Shown: positions 1 to 8,063 of the stretch, in pieces | Position numbering within the stretch: position 1 is the stretch's first letter | How the letters are laid out: every line of letters starts with the position of its first letter | NCBI GenBank assembly: GCA_034430615.1 | Contig: DAOUEJ010000166.1 | Coordinates: 1-23,226 of the forward strand | Source of the DNA: E44-bin32 sp034430615 | GTDB lineage: Bacteria; Chloroflexota; Anaerolineae; Anaerolineales; E44-bin32 | Length of the DNA stretch: 23,226 nt | Direction of reading: 5' to 3' | Made by a program: the position numbers and the translations under genes | The notes under the pieces: model-generated | The model's database searches: none | What the model was told of the DNA's origin: nothing | The model's input: the letters and a program-made list of their open reading frames with translations, nothing else

Positions 1-337
1 AGACTAGGGGCATACGCTGCGCACCGACTCCGATGAAGTCCGCCAGGGAGGCCACGGCGGCGACGACGTATCCGGTGGCGATGAGACGAATTCCTATATC
101 TGCCAGCAAGGAGGTTGGTTTGCCGTTGCGCACGACACGCACTGTCGCATAGGCGCCAAGGAGCAGGAATGCCAGTCCGACCAACCAGACCCCGATCTGC
201 ACAAACCCCACCGTCTGGCTGCGGTTCATGCCGATCAGATCCGGCTGGATTCCGATCAAGAAGATCAGCAGGCTGATCAGCACCATAGTCATCCAGCGTC
301 GAGCGCGGCGGACTTGCTTCGTGGTCAAAGGTGGCAT
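1..337 (-). CDS. Membrane protein, partial (C-terminus outside window)
   Basis: The frame is open from an ATG at 337 to the window edge, giving 112 residues without a stop. Two or three hydrophobic segments are visible: residues about 18-30 (starting MVLISLLIFLIGI), about 44-65, and one beginning near residue 80. A basic N-terminus (KQVRRARRW) precedes the first helix, which fits an inner-membrane protein with N-in topology. The start lies 5 bases after the dipeptidase stop, and a GGAG sequence about 11 bases upstream sits at the end of that gene, so it is probably the last visible member of the operon starting at 3381. I do not recognise a family. The function is unknown and the rest of the gene is not visible. 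Confidence 0.6.
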   Translation of the reverse strand, partial: MPPLTTKQVRRARRWMTMVLISLLIFLIGIQPDLIGMNRSQTVGFVQIGVWLVGLAFLLLGAYATVRVVRNGKPTSLLADIGIRLIATGYVVAAVASLADFIGVGAQRMPLV

Positions 338-342
338 ATGGA

Positions 343-1434
343 CTATGTCTCCGGCAGCGATTGTTGCAAGACGCGCAACCAGTTCCCCCCCAGAACGGCC
401 TCTACATCAGCCTGGCTGTATCCCCGGTCGTGCAACGTGTCGCCAATTAACCCCAGGTCAGCCACGCTGTCAAGCCCGGTCGGCACCGATTCAAGCCCAA
501 ACCCTCCGTCGAAATCGCTCCCGATCCCTGCCAACTGCGACGTTCCCAGCGATTGGCAGATGCGATCGATCCCATCAGCGACCGTCTCTAGATTCGCGAC
601 CTCGCGGTCCATCTTCTGTACCCATCCGTCGAGCAGGAATTCGTTCGCCAGTACCAGGCCCATCACAACGCCGCGCTGCCCACACAACCGTATCAGGTCA
701 TCACTGAAGTGTCGCTCCGGCTTGGCCTTGGTCGGCACCATGCTTAGTGGGCTAATATGGGAGGCTATGATTGGCCCGTCATACAATTCCAGCGCATCAA
801 TTGCACCCTCCTGTGACAGGTGGCTCAGATCGAGGATCATGTCACAAGCTGCCATCGTGCGCAGCAACGCACGACCGAGGTCGGTCAGCGGTCCCGGGTC
901 GCCAGTGCCACCGGCATAGCGAGTACGCGACCAGGCTGGACCCAGGATCCGCACCCCGGCCGCGTGCCACCAACCTACTTCCTCCGGATCGCGCACCCCA
1001 TCGGCGCCTTCCATCAGGAACACCATGCCCACCCGGGCTGCATCCGTTCGATCAGACTCCCACCCAGCGGTTACACGTTCCAGGTCGCGCCGGGATTTGA
1101 CCGGTGTAACTTTATCGGGGTGAGTTTCAAATAGCCTTTGGTAGTACTCGAGATCAGCCACATAGCAGGCATGGGCCGTCTCGATATCATGATAGACCTC
1201 AGTGTCCCACTCTCCCTCCTGTAGGTGGAGCGGGGAAGCGAATAGCGTGGAGAAAACGACCCCCACGCGTCCTTCCATCCACTCAGGGTGGCCGATCATG
1301 GCCTGTCCATCATTCCACTCCGGGATCTGCGTACCCTGCTCCCGCGCCCGTGTCTCCTCGACCGGGCGCATGTAATCTCGCTTGAAGGTAAGTGCGTTCC
1401 AGGCCAAGTCCTCGTGAGCGTCAACAATGATCAT
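343..1434 (-). CDS. Membrane-dipeptidase family (M19) zinc peptidase
   Basis: This is a 363-residue TIM-barrel metallo-dipeptidase of the renal dipeptidase / peptidase M19 family, which hydrolyses dipeptides, including some with a D-residue, using two zinc ions. Expected ligands are in order: H7-x-D9 in VDAHED, E142 in MEGADG, H205 in DLSHLS, H226 in IASHIS, and D307 in GIGSDFDGG. There is no signal peptide, so it should be cytoplasmic. Length fits the family. Its ATG overlaps the stop of the upstream oxidoreductase (ATGA), implying translational coupling. The context (thioesterase, LLM oxidoreductase) gives no clear substrate. M19 membership is secure; the natural substrate is not, and bacterial M19 members also include beta-aminoacyl and D-Glu-type dipeptidases. 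Confidence 0.9.
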   Translation of the reverse strand: MIIVDAHEDLAWNALTFKRDYMRPVEETRAREQGTQIPEWNDGQAMIGHPEWMEGRVGVVFSTLFASPLHLQEGEWDTEVYHDIETAHACYVADLEYYQRLFETHPDKVTPVKSRRDLERVTAGWESDRTDAARVGMVFLMEGADGVRDPEEVGWWHAAGVRILGPAWSRTRYAGGTGDPGPLTDLGRALLRTMAACDMILDLSHLSQEGAIDALELYDGPIIASHISPLSMVPTKAKPERHFSDDLIRLCGQRGVVMGLVLANEFLLDGWVQKMDREVANLETVADGIDRICQSLGTSQLAGIGSDFDGGFGLESVPTGLDSVADLGLIGDTLHDRGYSQADVEAVLGGNWLRVLQQSLPET

Positions 1435-2471
1435 GACTCCGCCAATCCTTTGACCAGGCCAGCCCAGAATTCATCCTGGGTTCCCGGGTAGTAGGGCATA
1501 TACGGGATAACTCGCTGCGCCAGACCCGTATAGCGATACTTGATCGCCCGCGGTAGGTCCTGTGGTGCTGCGACCACTGCACAGGTCTCCAGTATCTCGT
1601 CGCTGATCTTACTCGCCATCTCACCCCACTCCTGCTTGCGGGCCATGCCCGAAAGTTCTTCCGCCACCGACTCCCAGCCGTGGAGCTCGAAAACCCGCCG
1701 GTAGGAGGGCGTCGAGGCGTAAAAAGCAATTTGACTGCGCACAAAGTCTGCCTCGGATTCGCTCGTCACTGTGAAGATAGAGACCGCCAGCGCTATCTCG
1801 CGCGGGTCACGCTCGGCCCGTTCAGCGCCAGCGCTAATGGCAGGCCGGATCACATCTTCCAGGTAGGACTGGGTATGAAGTGGGTGCGCGTGGAAGCCGT
1901 CAGCGATCTCACCGCTTAACCTGCCCATCCCCGGGTTTACACCGGCCAGGTAAATCGGGATTTTGGGATGCTCGATCGGACCCGGGTTAAAGAACGGCGA
2001 CATCAAATTCAAGCGCAGCGTGTCACCGCGCATGTCGAGCTTATCCCCGGTTTGCCAGGTGTTCCATAGAGCACGTAGTGCGGCAACAAACTCACGCAGC
2101 TTTCCAGCTGGCGATTCCGGCCATGTCAGGCCGAAGCGGCGCTCGATGTGCGGCTTGACCTGAGTCCCCAGGCCGAGGATGAAGCGCCCGCGGGAGACCT
2201 GTGCCAGATCCCAGGCCGTGTATGCGACCACCCCGGGGCTGCGGGCAAAGGCGATCGCCACGGCTGTACCAAGGTGCATGCGCTCCGTATGTTCCGCAGC
2301 CACGGCCAGCGGTAGGAAGGGATCGTGCTGGGTCTCGTTTGACCAGAGTGCATGAAAACCCACGCGTTCCGCCTTGGCTGCGATCTCCCCCACCTCCGCC
2401 AATGGAATGGGAGGCAGTCCAGCGTCGAGTTTCAGCTCCGTGTGCACAGCTTGATCGTGTGCTGAAGTCAT
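1431..2471 (-). CDS. LLM-class (F420-dependent type) oxidoreductase
   Basis: This 346-residue protein has the luciferase-like monooxygenase TIM-barrel pattern. An early strand/helix (EVGEIAAKAERVGFHALWSN) is followed by PFLPLAVAAEHTERMHLGTAVAIAFARSP, the typical AWDLAQVSRGRFILGLGTQV segment, and IPIYLAGVNPGM further on. Members bind coenzyme F420 or FMN and transfer hydride to diverse substrates. The arrangement looks most like the actinobacterial/Chloroflexota F420-dependent branch, but the cofactor cannot be proved from sequence alone. No membrane segment is seen, so it should be cytosolic. Its start overlaps the thioesterase stop by ATGA and its stop overlaps the dipeptidase start by ATGA, so the three are translationally coupled. 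The shared substrate is unknown. Confidence 0.85.
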   Translation of the reverse strand: MTSAHDQAVHTELKLDAGLPPIPLAEVGEIAAKAERVGFHALWSNETQHDPFLPLAVAAEHTERMHLGTAVAIAFARSPGVVAYTAWDLAQVSRGRFILGLGTQVKPHIERRFGLTWPESPAGKLREFVAALRALWNTWQTGDKLDMRGDTLRLNLMSPFFNPGPIEHPKIPIYLAGVNPGMGRLSGEIADGFHAHPLHTQSYLEDVIRPAISAGAERAERDPREIALAVSIFTVTSESEADFVRSQIAFYASTPSYRRVFELHGWESVAEELSGMARKQEWGEMASKISDEILETCAVVAAPQDLPRAIKYRYTGLAQRVIPYMPYYPGTQDEFWAGLVKGLAES

Positions 2472-2902
2472 CGCCCGGTCGCCTCGAACTGCTCGATCCT
2501 CTCTCGCCAGGTCGGCGGCACCGTGATCGACCGCTCTGAGACGTAATCAAAAGTGACAAGCACCGTTCGCCCACTGGCCATTTCGCGCCGGTCCCCGGCA
2601 TCCTGGATCGAGTAAATCATCTGCAGGCTCTTGTTTCCAATATGCTGCGTCGAGACCCCGACATCAACCTGAGAGTCAAAGCGGATCGGCTCCTTATAAG
2701 TGCAGGCCTGCTCGGCCAGGATGATCCCGATAGCATCGAAATCATCCCCGTTCCACAAACCGAGCGCGCGCATGTAGGCAGCCCGGGCTTGCTCCATGAA
2801 GGTGAAGTAGCGGGCGCTGTTCACATGCCGTTGTGCATCGATGTCCGCATATCGAATTTCTATGCGGTGGAAGAAATGATAGACAACCCCGGGCTCGCTC
2901 AC
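2468..2902 (-). CDS. 4HBT-type (hotdog) acyl-CoA thioesterase
   Basis: A protein of about 144 residues with the 4-hydroxybenzoyl-CoA thioesterase signature: YADIDAQRHVNSARYFTFMEQAR near residues 18-40. It contains the Asp and His-Val-Asn typical of the active-site helix. It should hydrolyse an acyl-CoA thioester in the cytoplasm. I chose the GTG at 2902, which gives the usual family length and a 29-base gap after the upstream membrane-protein stop. The open frame continues to 3016, but that part overlaps the neighbour and has a non-hotdog, Ala/Arg/Pro-rich composition. The stop overlaps the oxidoreductase start as ATGA. The start codon is uncertain because no strong ribosome site precedes it. 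The specific acyl substrate is unknown. Confidence 0.82.
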   Translation of the reverse strand: MSEPGVVYHFFHRIEIRYADIDAQRHVNSARYFTFMEQARAAYMRALGLWNGDDFDAIGIILAEQACTYKEPIRFDSQVDVGVSTQHIGNKSLQMIYSIQDAGDRREMASGRTVLVTFDYVSERSITVPPTWRERIEQFEATGR

Positions 2903-2931
2903 GCTGGGATGCTCGGCCGCTCTGGGCAGGT

Positions 2932-3381
2932 TCAACCGAGCCTGAGCAGCGGGCGCGACCAGGGTATGGCCAGGATCGTGATCAACAGCGCGAGCGTGAA
3001 CCCGAGCGCCTCCCACCGGAAGCGTGTGCGATCATCCGCGGCTTTCTTGGCGAAGGAACTGCTTACATGGACGACGACCGCCGCGACGAGCATGAGCGGG
3101 ATGTGCTCGGCGACAATAAATCTCAAGGTATCGATGCCCATGGCGTTGCCGAGGTCGGCGAAGGCAACCTGCACCAACGGGCTCGAGATCGCAAGCAGGA
3201 TGCCCAGCGTTATCTGCAGATCATACAGGATCGAGAAGATCAGCCCGGATTGCTGATCGTTGGCGGTATAGGGGCGCTCACCCAGCCAGCCGCGGTAAGC
3301 CCGGAACAGAGCCCAGACAGCGGCTGCCAGGACCAGCCAGCGGAGCAGGCTGTGTGCTGTGATAAGGACTTGAAAGAACAT
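2932..3381 (-). CDS. Four-helix conserved membrane protein
   Basis: A small protein of 149 residues with four predicted membrane helices, at about residues 8-26 (SLLRWLVLAAAVWALF), 44-65, 85-105 and 120-140. A His-Ser-Leu-Leu-Arg-Trp motif near the N-terminus and another His in helix 3 (EHIPLMLVAAVVVH) recall small proteins annotated as cytochrome-b-like, so haem binding is possible but unproven. The ATG at 3381 is preceded by GGGAGG 12 bases upstream and begins MFFQVLITAHS. An in-frame ATG at 3405 lacks a ribosome site. It is the first gene of the five-gene operon and lies about 60 bases downstream of the predicted transcription start. No specific function can be assigned. Confidence 0.75.
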   Translation of the reverse strand: MFFQVLITAHSLLRWLVLAAAVWALFRAYRGWLGERPYTANDQQSGLIFSILYDLQITLGILLAISSPLVQVAFADLGNAMGIDTLRFIVAEHIPLMLVAAVVVHVSSSFAKKAADDRTRFRWEALGFTLALLITILAIPWSRPLLRLG

Positions 3382-3446
3382 GTGGTGGCTTGACCTCCCA
3401 ATCATTTGATTTCAGAAAGCCTATATCGGGTTCTATGTGCCCGCCC

Positions 3447-3475
3447 ATTATACGTCGTCCCTCACGCACGGTCAC
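3447..3475 (-). promoter_or_regulatory. Sigma70-type promoter of the 3381-to-1 operon
   Basis: Read on the minus strand, GTGACC (3475-3470; four of six match TTGACA) is followed after exactly 17 bases by a perfect TATAAT (3452-3447). Transcription would start near 3440, leaving a leader of about 60 bases with a GGGAGG ribosome site before the ATG at 3381. It fits as the single promoter for the following close-packed genes. Confidence 0.6.
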
Positions 3476-3500
3476 CGGCGATCAGGCTACGGTTGAGCGG

Positions 3501-4373
3501 TCACCCTCCGAGGAAATCCAGCAAGCTGCGATTGACCGCCTCGGCTTGATCGTGCTGGACCCAATGTGTCGCCTCGGGAAAGATCTCCAACCTTCCCTGG
3601 TCACACCAGGCCAGGCTATCCTCCGCCATCGCCAACTCAAGCGCGGCATCACGTGCTCCCCATAGAATGAGGGTCGGATGGGGGATCCTCCGCTCCAGGA
3701 ATACCTCGCCCGGATAACGAAGTGCGGCCCGGTACCAGCCCAGCATCGCCAGCACGGCGCCCGGCTTGAGCCAGGCCTCACGGTAGTGATCCAGGTCATG
3801 ATCTGAAAAGGAACCTGGATTGCCGCTTTGCGCCAGCAGCCTCGCTAGGCCGCTGGCCTGGTTCATCCCGAGCAGAGCCTCAGGAAGCCAGGGCAATTGA
3901 AAGAAGAATATGTACCAACTACGCAGGAGCTGGCGCCAATTCGAACGCAGATGTGAGCGCATGACAGCCGGGTGCGGGACGTTCAAGATCGCCAGGTGCT
4001 CCACCCGCTCCGGGTAGCGCATGGCCATATGCCAGGCCACGGCCGCACCCCAGTCATGGCCAATCAGATACGCAGATTGGAGATGCTCATGATCCAGGAG
4101 TGCCGATACATCGGCAGCCAGGTTTGACATGCTGTACGCTCGCACCTGGTGTGGTTTGTCGCTCGAGTTGTAGCCGCGCTGATCCAGAACAAGGACACGG
4201 TATCCGGCTTCTGCAAACGGGCTGATCTGCGCCCGCCAGCCGTACCAGAATTCCGGAAACCCGTGCAGCAGGACGATCGGGATGCCTGTATCCGACCCGG
4301 CTTTAACCACGTGCAGCCGCACCTCACCGGTATCGATCATAATTTCCTCGAGCGGGATCGTAATGTCATGCAT
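3501..4373 (-). CDS. Alpha/beta hydrolase, epoxide-hydrolase type
   Basis: A 290-residue alpha/beta hydrolase. The oxyanion-hole motif HGFPEFWYGW lies near residues 37-46. The nucleophile elbow GHDWGA has D107 as nucleophile, an Asp instead of Ser as in epoxide hydrolases and haloalkane dehalogenases. An acid candidate is D242 (LWGARDAAL) and the catalytic His is H270 (ATHWVQHD). Cap-domain tyrosines (near 154 and 214) could be the ring-opening pair of epoxide hydrolases. I chose ATG 4373, eight bases after AAGGA; an upstream in-frame TTG at 4394 adds only seven residues. It is cytosolic and monocistronic-looking, with 193 bases upstream and a new promoter downstream. Haloalkane or fluoroacetate dehalogenase is the main alternative assignment. 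Confidence 0.87.
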   Translation of the reverse strand: MHDITIPLEEIMIDTGEVRLHVVKAGSDTGIPIVLLHGFPEFWYGWRAQISPFAEAGYRVLVLDQRGYNSSDKPHQVRAYSMSNLAADVSALLDHEHLQSAYLIGHDWGAAVAWHMAMRYPERVEHLAILNVPHPAVMRSHLRSNWRQLLRSWYIFFFQLPWLPEALLGMNQASGLARLLAQSGNPGSFSDHDLDHYREAWLKPGAVLAMLGWYRAALRYPGEVFLERRIPHPTLILWGARDAALELAMAEDSLAWCDQGRLEIFPEATHWVQHDQAEAVNRSLLDFLGG

Positions 4374-4566
4374 TTGTCTGGTCCTTCTGTGCAAGCCATT
4401 CGAGCAGATATTTGTTCTGTGTCCCCCTCACCTGCAGGAAGCAGCGCGTGATCTCCCATTTATCGTGCAAACCATCCAGCGAGGATACGGGCAAGCTTCT
4501 CTGGAATGGATTGGAACCGAGAGAGGATGCCTGCTCTCATGGGGTTCACCGGGCCTTGCGCTGTTT

Positions 4567-5832
4567 TCACAACTCACCCAGAACACATTTGGCAAAGGAC
4601 TGTGGGCTGGCCCTCTCGATCACCAGGTCCTGGGCCTGATGAAAATGCATGAAATCTCGCAGCGTGCTTGCGACCGAGCGGGCCAGCCGCTGGCTGGGCT
4701 TTACGCCCGGCTCGAGGTAGAGCGCTTCGATGTGCAGTTGCCCCGTTTTACGCTCGAGCTTGGGATCTAGGCGTCCAACGAGGCGACCACGATCGAGGAT
4801 CGGGAGGCAGAAGTAGCCCCACTCCCGCTGAGCTGCCGGCTTGTAGGCTTCGAGCACCTGGCGGAATCCCCAGAAGGCTTGATCGCGACCACGTGGATAG
4901 AAGAGCGTATCGAACGGGGAGAGCAGTGTCGTCCGCTGGGCCTTAATCTCGCCATCGGCCGCCCGCTGCAGTGTTGCCAGGTGTTTCCTGTGGACGATGA
5001 GCACATGGACCTTCCCGTCGGCAAGACGCGCGGAAACCGGGATGAGCACCCCTTCCTGAACCATCGCTTCAAGGTATGGGCCGGCCTCCGACCGGGAGAG
5101 ATCGTAGCTGTAGTCCGCTACCTGGCGTAGTTCGCAAATGCCCAGCGCCAGCGCGGCGCGCTCCAAGATGTGCCGTGCTGTTTCCTCTGCGGATGGCTCG
5201 CGCGTGTCCACCCCACCCGGCAACACCCGCTCCTTAAGGTCATAGGCCCGCTGGAAGTTCACGCGGCTGGCGATCATCAAATCTCCACGGTTATAGAGAT
5301 GCTCAAGTGCGTGTTTGGCAGGCTTCCAGTCCCACCAAGCTCCACGCTCGTCGCGTGGATCTTCGAAATCGCGGGCAAAAAGGGCACCTTCCTGCTCGAT
5401 GCGGCGGGTAACGCCTTCCAATAGGCGCTGGGTCTCAGCCTTGGCCAGCCACTGCTGAGTGCTCTCGTGCCGGCCTGCTGCCGCGCTGTGCATGCGAGCA
5501 AGCCGGAAGGGGTACATCTCCAGTGGAAGCAGGCAAGCGGCATGGAACCAGTACTCGAAGAGCTGGCGTTCGATGGGCTGGCCCTGCTCGTCCACGCCGC
5601 CGTAGGCGAGTGCATCCAACAGGCTGGTCGGGTAGCTTCCAAGCCGGCTCCAGATTGCCAGGTACTGGCTCCGGTGTACACGCTGCAGTGTGTCGATCTG
5701 AACACAGGCCAGTCGCTTGATAAGATCTCCAATCCGCTCGGCGCCGACGGGCGATTCGTCCCCATTCTTCACATTCAAACCCTGTGTCGTCAAGGCCAGC
5801 GTTCGAACTGCTTTCAACGGGTAGATCGTCAA
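4567..5832 (-). CDS. ycaQ: YcaQ-type (HTH_42) DNA glycosylase, crosslink repair
   Basis: This 421-residue protein follows the winged-helix HTH_42 family of E. coli YcaQ (410 residues) along its length. Shared blocks include QYLAIWSRLGSYP, EYWFHAACLLP, WWDWKPAKHALEHL, NFQRAYDL, LLSPFD, YGYFCLPILDRGRLVGRLDPK and ERKTG. The catalytic Gln-x-Asp motif is Q45-I46-D47 (VQIDT), the QID form found in the YcaQ/AlkX branch, which unhooks nitrogen-mustard-type interstrand crosslinks and excises alkylated bases. The start is a TTG at 5832, supported by an AGGAGG nine bases upstream. It is 78 bases downstream of lipA, with a GC-rich hairpin between them, so it may have its own transcript. It is cytosolic. 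Confidence 0.9.
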   Translation of the reverse strand: MTIYPLKAVRTLALTTQGLNVKNGDESPVGAERIGDLIKRLACVQIDTLQRVHRSQYLAIWSRLGSYPTSLLDALAYGGVDEQGQPIERQLFEYWFHAACLLPLEMYPFRLARMHSAAAGRHESTQQWLAKAETQRLLEGVTRRIEQEGALFARDFEDPRDERGAWWDWKPAKHALEHLYNRGDLMIASRVNFQRAYDLKERVLPGGVDTREPSAEETARHILERAALALGICELRQVADYSYDLSRSEAGPYLEAMVQEGVLIPVSARLADGKVHVLIVHRKHLATLQRAADGEIKAQRTTLLSPFDTLFYPRGRDQAFWGFRQVLEAYKPAAQREWGYFCLPILDRGRLVGRLDPKLERKTGQLHIEALYLEPGVKPSQRLARSVASTLRDFMHFHQAQDLVIERASPQSFAKCVLGEL

Positions 5833-5868
5833 GGTCTCTTGCCTCCTGCTCTGCAGATGATACGAATA

Positions 5869-5889
5869 GACCCCGGGAGTTCCGGGGTC
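5869..5889 (-). terminator. Hairpin between lipA and ycaQ
   Basis: This is a perfect inverted repeat with eight-base arms (GACCCCGG / CCGGGGTC) around a five-base loop, just after the lipA stop. On the minus strand it is followed by TATTCG, not a T-run, so it is at best a weak intrinsic terminator or an mRNA 3'-end stabiliser. It separates lipA from the strong ribosome site of ycaQ. Confidence 0.45.
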
Positions 5890-5910
5890 TTGATATGGAG
5901 GGCGAGCATT

Positions 5911-6861
5911 TCAGCCGGAGGCTTGTGCAGTTGTTTCGCCGTAGAGTTGGCGATGAACCGCGCTCAGAGCACGAACTTGCTTCTCAGCGTGGTAAGAAGA
6001 GCGCACCAACGGACCGCTCTCGACCCAGCGCAAGCCGATCTGTTCACCGTAGCCCTGAAGCTCGGAGAATTCATCCGGTGTGTAGTAGCGTTCGATGGGC
6101 AGGTGTTTTTTCGAGGGCTGAAGATACTGCCCGATGGTCAGTATGTCCACGCCCCAGGAGCGCAGATCGTTCATCACCGCTTTGACCTCGTCCATCGTCT
6201 CACCCAGACCAACCATGATCCCCGATTTTGTCAGCACCTCGGGGTCCAGTTGCTTGGCGTTAGAGAGAGTCGCCTCTGCCCAGTGGTAGTTATCCTGGGG
6301 TTGAACCTGCTTGAAGAGACGCGGCACGGTCTCAACGTTGTGGTTGAGGATTTCGGGCCGGGCATCCATCACGATCTTCAACGCTTCGCGCGAGCCTTTG
6401 AAATCCGGGATCAGCACCTCGATCGAGCAGCCTGGCTGAAGCTCGCGGATGCGTTTGATGACCATGGCAAAGATCGGTGCACCGCCATCCGGGCGTTCAT
6501 CCCGGTTGACGCTGGTGATGACGGCGTGGCGCAGATCCATGCGCTGTACGGCGCGCGCCACCCGTTCAGGTTCAAGCCAATCCAGCGGGGAGGGCCGGCC
6601 GGTGGCGATATCGCAGAACCTGCACGAGCGGGTGCAGATATCCCCCATCATCAGGAAGGTCGCCGTGCCAGAACCCCAGCACTCGCCGATATTCGGGCAG
6701 CGGGCTTCCTCACAGACCGTGTGTAGCGCTTTTGAGCGCATCATCTCGCGCAGCCACTCGTAGGTCTCACCGGCTGGCGCCCTGACCTTGATCCACTCCG
6801 GCCTGCGACCCGGTCTGGCTTGTGGCTCGATTTCGATTGGATCAGGTGTTCGTTCCGTCAT
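5911..6861 (-). CDS. lipA: Lipoyl synthase
   Basis: A radical-SAM enzyme that inserts two sulfur atoms into protein-bound octanoyl groups to make lipoyl cofactors. Both cluster motifs are complete. The auxiliary [4Fe-4S] motif is CEEARCPNIGEC (C50, C55, C61) and the radical-SAM motif is CTRSCRFC (C76, C80, C83). The C-terminal RSSYHAE (287-293) supplies the serine ligand of the auxiliary cluster. Length is 316 residues from ATG 6861, which has GAGG eight bases upstream. An in-frame GTG at 6882 would abut the putative -10 box and is rejected. It is cytosolic. No lipB or lipoate ligase is in view. It is transcribed divergently from the EamA permease. Confidence 0.97.
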   Translation of the reverse strand: MTERTPDPIEIEPQARPGRRPEWIKVRAPAGETYEWLREMMRSKALHTVCEEARCPNIGECWGSGTATFLMMGDICTRSCRFCDIATGRPSPLDWLEPERVARAVQRMDLRHAVITSVNRDERPDGGAPIFAMVIKRIRELQPGCSIEVLIPDFKGSREALKIVMDARPEILNHNVETVPRLFKQVQPQDNYHWAEATLSNAKQLDPEVLTKSGIMVGLGETMDEVKAVMNDLRSWGVDILTIGQYLQPSKKHLPIERYYTPDEFSELQGYGEQIGLRWVESGPLVRSSYHAEKQVRALSAVHRQLYGETTAQASG

Positions 6862-6882
6862 CGGTTCAGCCTCGCTTGCCAC

Positions 6883-6888
6883 ATTCTA
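6883..6888 (-). promoter_or_regulatory. Putative -10 element of lipA
   Basis: TAGAAT on the minus strand (five of six match TATAAT) lies 21 bases before the chosen lipA ATG. No convincing -35 hexamer is seen 16-18 bases further upstream, so the promoter is tentative. Confidence 0.35.
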
Positions 6889-6924
6889 CCGCGAATGCCC
6901 GGCGCTGCAGGCGAGCAGAACGCC

Positions 6925-6954
6925 TTGGCCCGGCGCCTACGGTATGGGTATACT
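6925..6954 (+). promoter_or_regulatory. Promoter of the EamA gene, probably leaderless
   Basis: TTGGCC (6925-6930), an 18-base spacer and TATACT (6949-6954) precede the ATG at 6963 by only eight bases. The expected start point therefore falls at or within two bases of the start codon, and no ribosome site is present. This geometry predicts a leaderless mRNA. Confidence 0.5.
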
Positions 6955-6962
6955 CGTGTCCG

Positions 6963-7964
6963 ATGATTGAACCCGGCTCACACGAAACACCTATCGAACC
7001 GATCCTGCCTCCGGCCGCCCCGCTTCCCGCGCAGGATGCTCGCGTCGAAACCAGTTCCCCGGCGTTGCGGCCGCGCCTCGCTGGAGCCGGGCTGTGTGCG
7101 ATCTCGGCGGCCGGCTTCGCCAGCCTGACGATCCTTGGCAAACTGGCCTATCGCGCTGATTTGAACCTTGTTTCGATCCTCAGCCTGCGCTTTGGGGGTG
7201 CAGCGCTCATCCTCGGCTTTTTCCTGGGCGTGATCAAGCGCAAGCGGCTGTATCTTGGCTGGCGGCAAAGCGGCGTGCTTTTCCTGCTCGGCGCGCTGGG
7301 CTACGCCGGGCAATCGTCGCTCTACTTCGGCGCGCTCGAACGTAACCCGGCCTCTCTCAATGGCCTGCTGCTGTATGTCTACCCGGTGATGGTTGCGTTG
7401 TTGGGCTGGCTGGTGAATCGCAGTGCCCTCAGCCGGTGGGAGTGGGGGGCGATGGTCGTCGCATTGGTGGGAGTTGTGCTCACAGTGCGGGGTGATCGCG
7501 GGCTGGAGCTGGCGGATCCCATCGACCCGCTTGGGGTAGCAATGGTGCTTGGCTCAGCGATGTGGTATGCCGGCTACATTCTGGTCAGCGACCGCTTCGT
7601 GCATACGGCCGGAGCCTGGGTGAGCACAGTTTGGATCACGCTCGGCGCGGGGACGAGCTTTACGCTGGCCGGGCTGGCCACCGGCACGCTTGATTGGAGC
7701 CTGCCGCCAACCGGGTGGGCGATCCTGCTGGCGATGATCTTCCTGAGCACGATCATGGCGCTGGGCACATTCCTGGCCGGGATGCGCCTGGTTGGTCCGA
7801 CGGCCGCATCGCTGCTGAGCACGCTCGAGCCGGTCTTCACAGTCCTGCTGGCGATCCTCGTCCTCAAGGAAGCATTCTCGCCGGCCCAGGGCCTGGGTGG
7901 CGCGCTGGTCCTGGGAGCCGTTGTGCTGCTCAGCTTGCCGCAGCGCCGGGTAGACAGCGATTAG
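6963..7964 (+). CDS. EamA/DMT-family permease
   Basis: A 333-residue inner-membrane protein of the drug/metabolite transporter superfamily. After a 35-residue Pro-rich hydrophilic N-terminus come about ten hydrophobic helices in two EamA repeats, roughly residues 40-175 and 190-325. The second repeat ends with the typical pattern GPTAASLLSTLEPVFTVLLAILVLKEAFSPAQGLGGALVLGAVVLL. Such proteins export or import small metabolites, but the substrate cannot be inferred. I chose ATG 6963 because the promoter sits directly upstream; the open frame extends to 6822 but would overlap that promoter and lipA. It is transcribed divergently from lipA and is followed by the FNT channel gene, which probably has its own promoter. 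Confidence 0.88.
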   Translation: MIEPGSHETPIEPILPPAAPLPAQDARVETSSPALRPRLAGAGLCAISAAGFASLTILGKLAYRADLNLVSILSLRFGGAALILGFFLGVIKRKRLYLGWRQSGVLFLLGALGYAGQSSLYFGALERNPASLNGLLLYVYPVMVALLGWLVNRSALSRWEWGAMVVALVGVVLTVRGDRGLELADPIDPLGVAMVLGSAMWYAGYILVSDRFVHTAGAWVSTVWITLGAGTSFTLAGLATGTLDWSLPPTGWAILLAMIFLSTIMALGTFLAGMRLVGPTAASLLSTLEPVFTVLLAILVLKEAFSPAQGLGGALVLGAVVLLSLPQRRVDSD

Positions 7965-7993
7965 TTACAGATTTCACAAGTGACGTTCGTCCC

Positions 7994-8022
7994 TTGCTCT
8001 TCCATCGACAGAGCGCTATGCT
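7994..8022 (+). promoter_or_regulatory. Possible promoter of the FNT gene
   Basis: TTGCTC (7994-7999) and TATGCT (8017-8022) are 17 bases apart, 41 bases before the ATG at 8064. The hexamers match consensus at only three and four positions, so support is modest. Confidence 0.3.
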
Positions 8023-8063
8023 TCAGTTGTCAGACAATTTGATGATTCGGGAGAGGTTCCCCT

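Noticed and set aside
3469..3505. Two direct copies of CGGTCACC near the 3381 operon promoter
   Set aside because: One copy overlaps the hydrolase stop region and the other the -35 hexamer. Eight bases repeated twice is weak evidence for an operator.
4374..4566. Gap before the alpha/beta hydrolase as a hidden gene or strong promoter
   Set aside because: No frame with recognisable content was seen, and the best -10-like hexamers (GATAAA, TATCTG) lack partners at proper spacing.
5467..6726. Long plus-strand open frame (419 codons)
   Set aside because: It lies antisense to ycaQ and lipA, both with full catalytic motifs, and its translation matches no family pattern. It is a by-product of GC-rich codon use.
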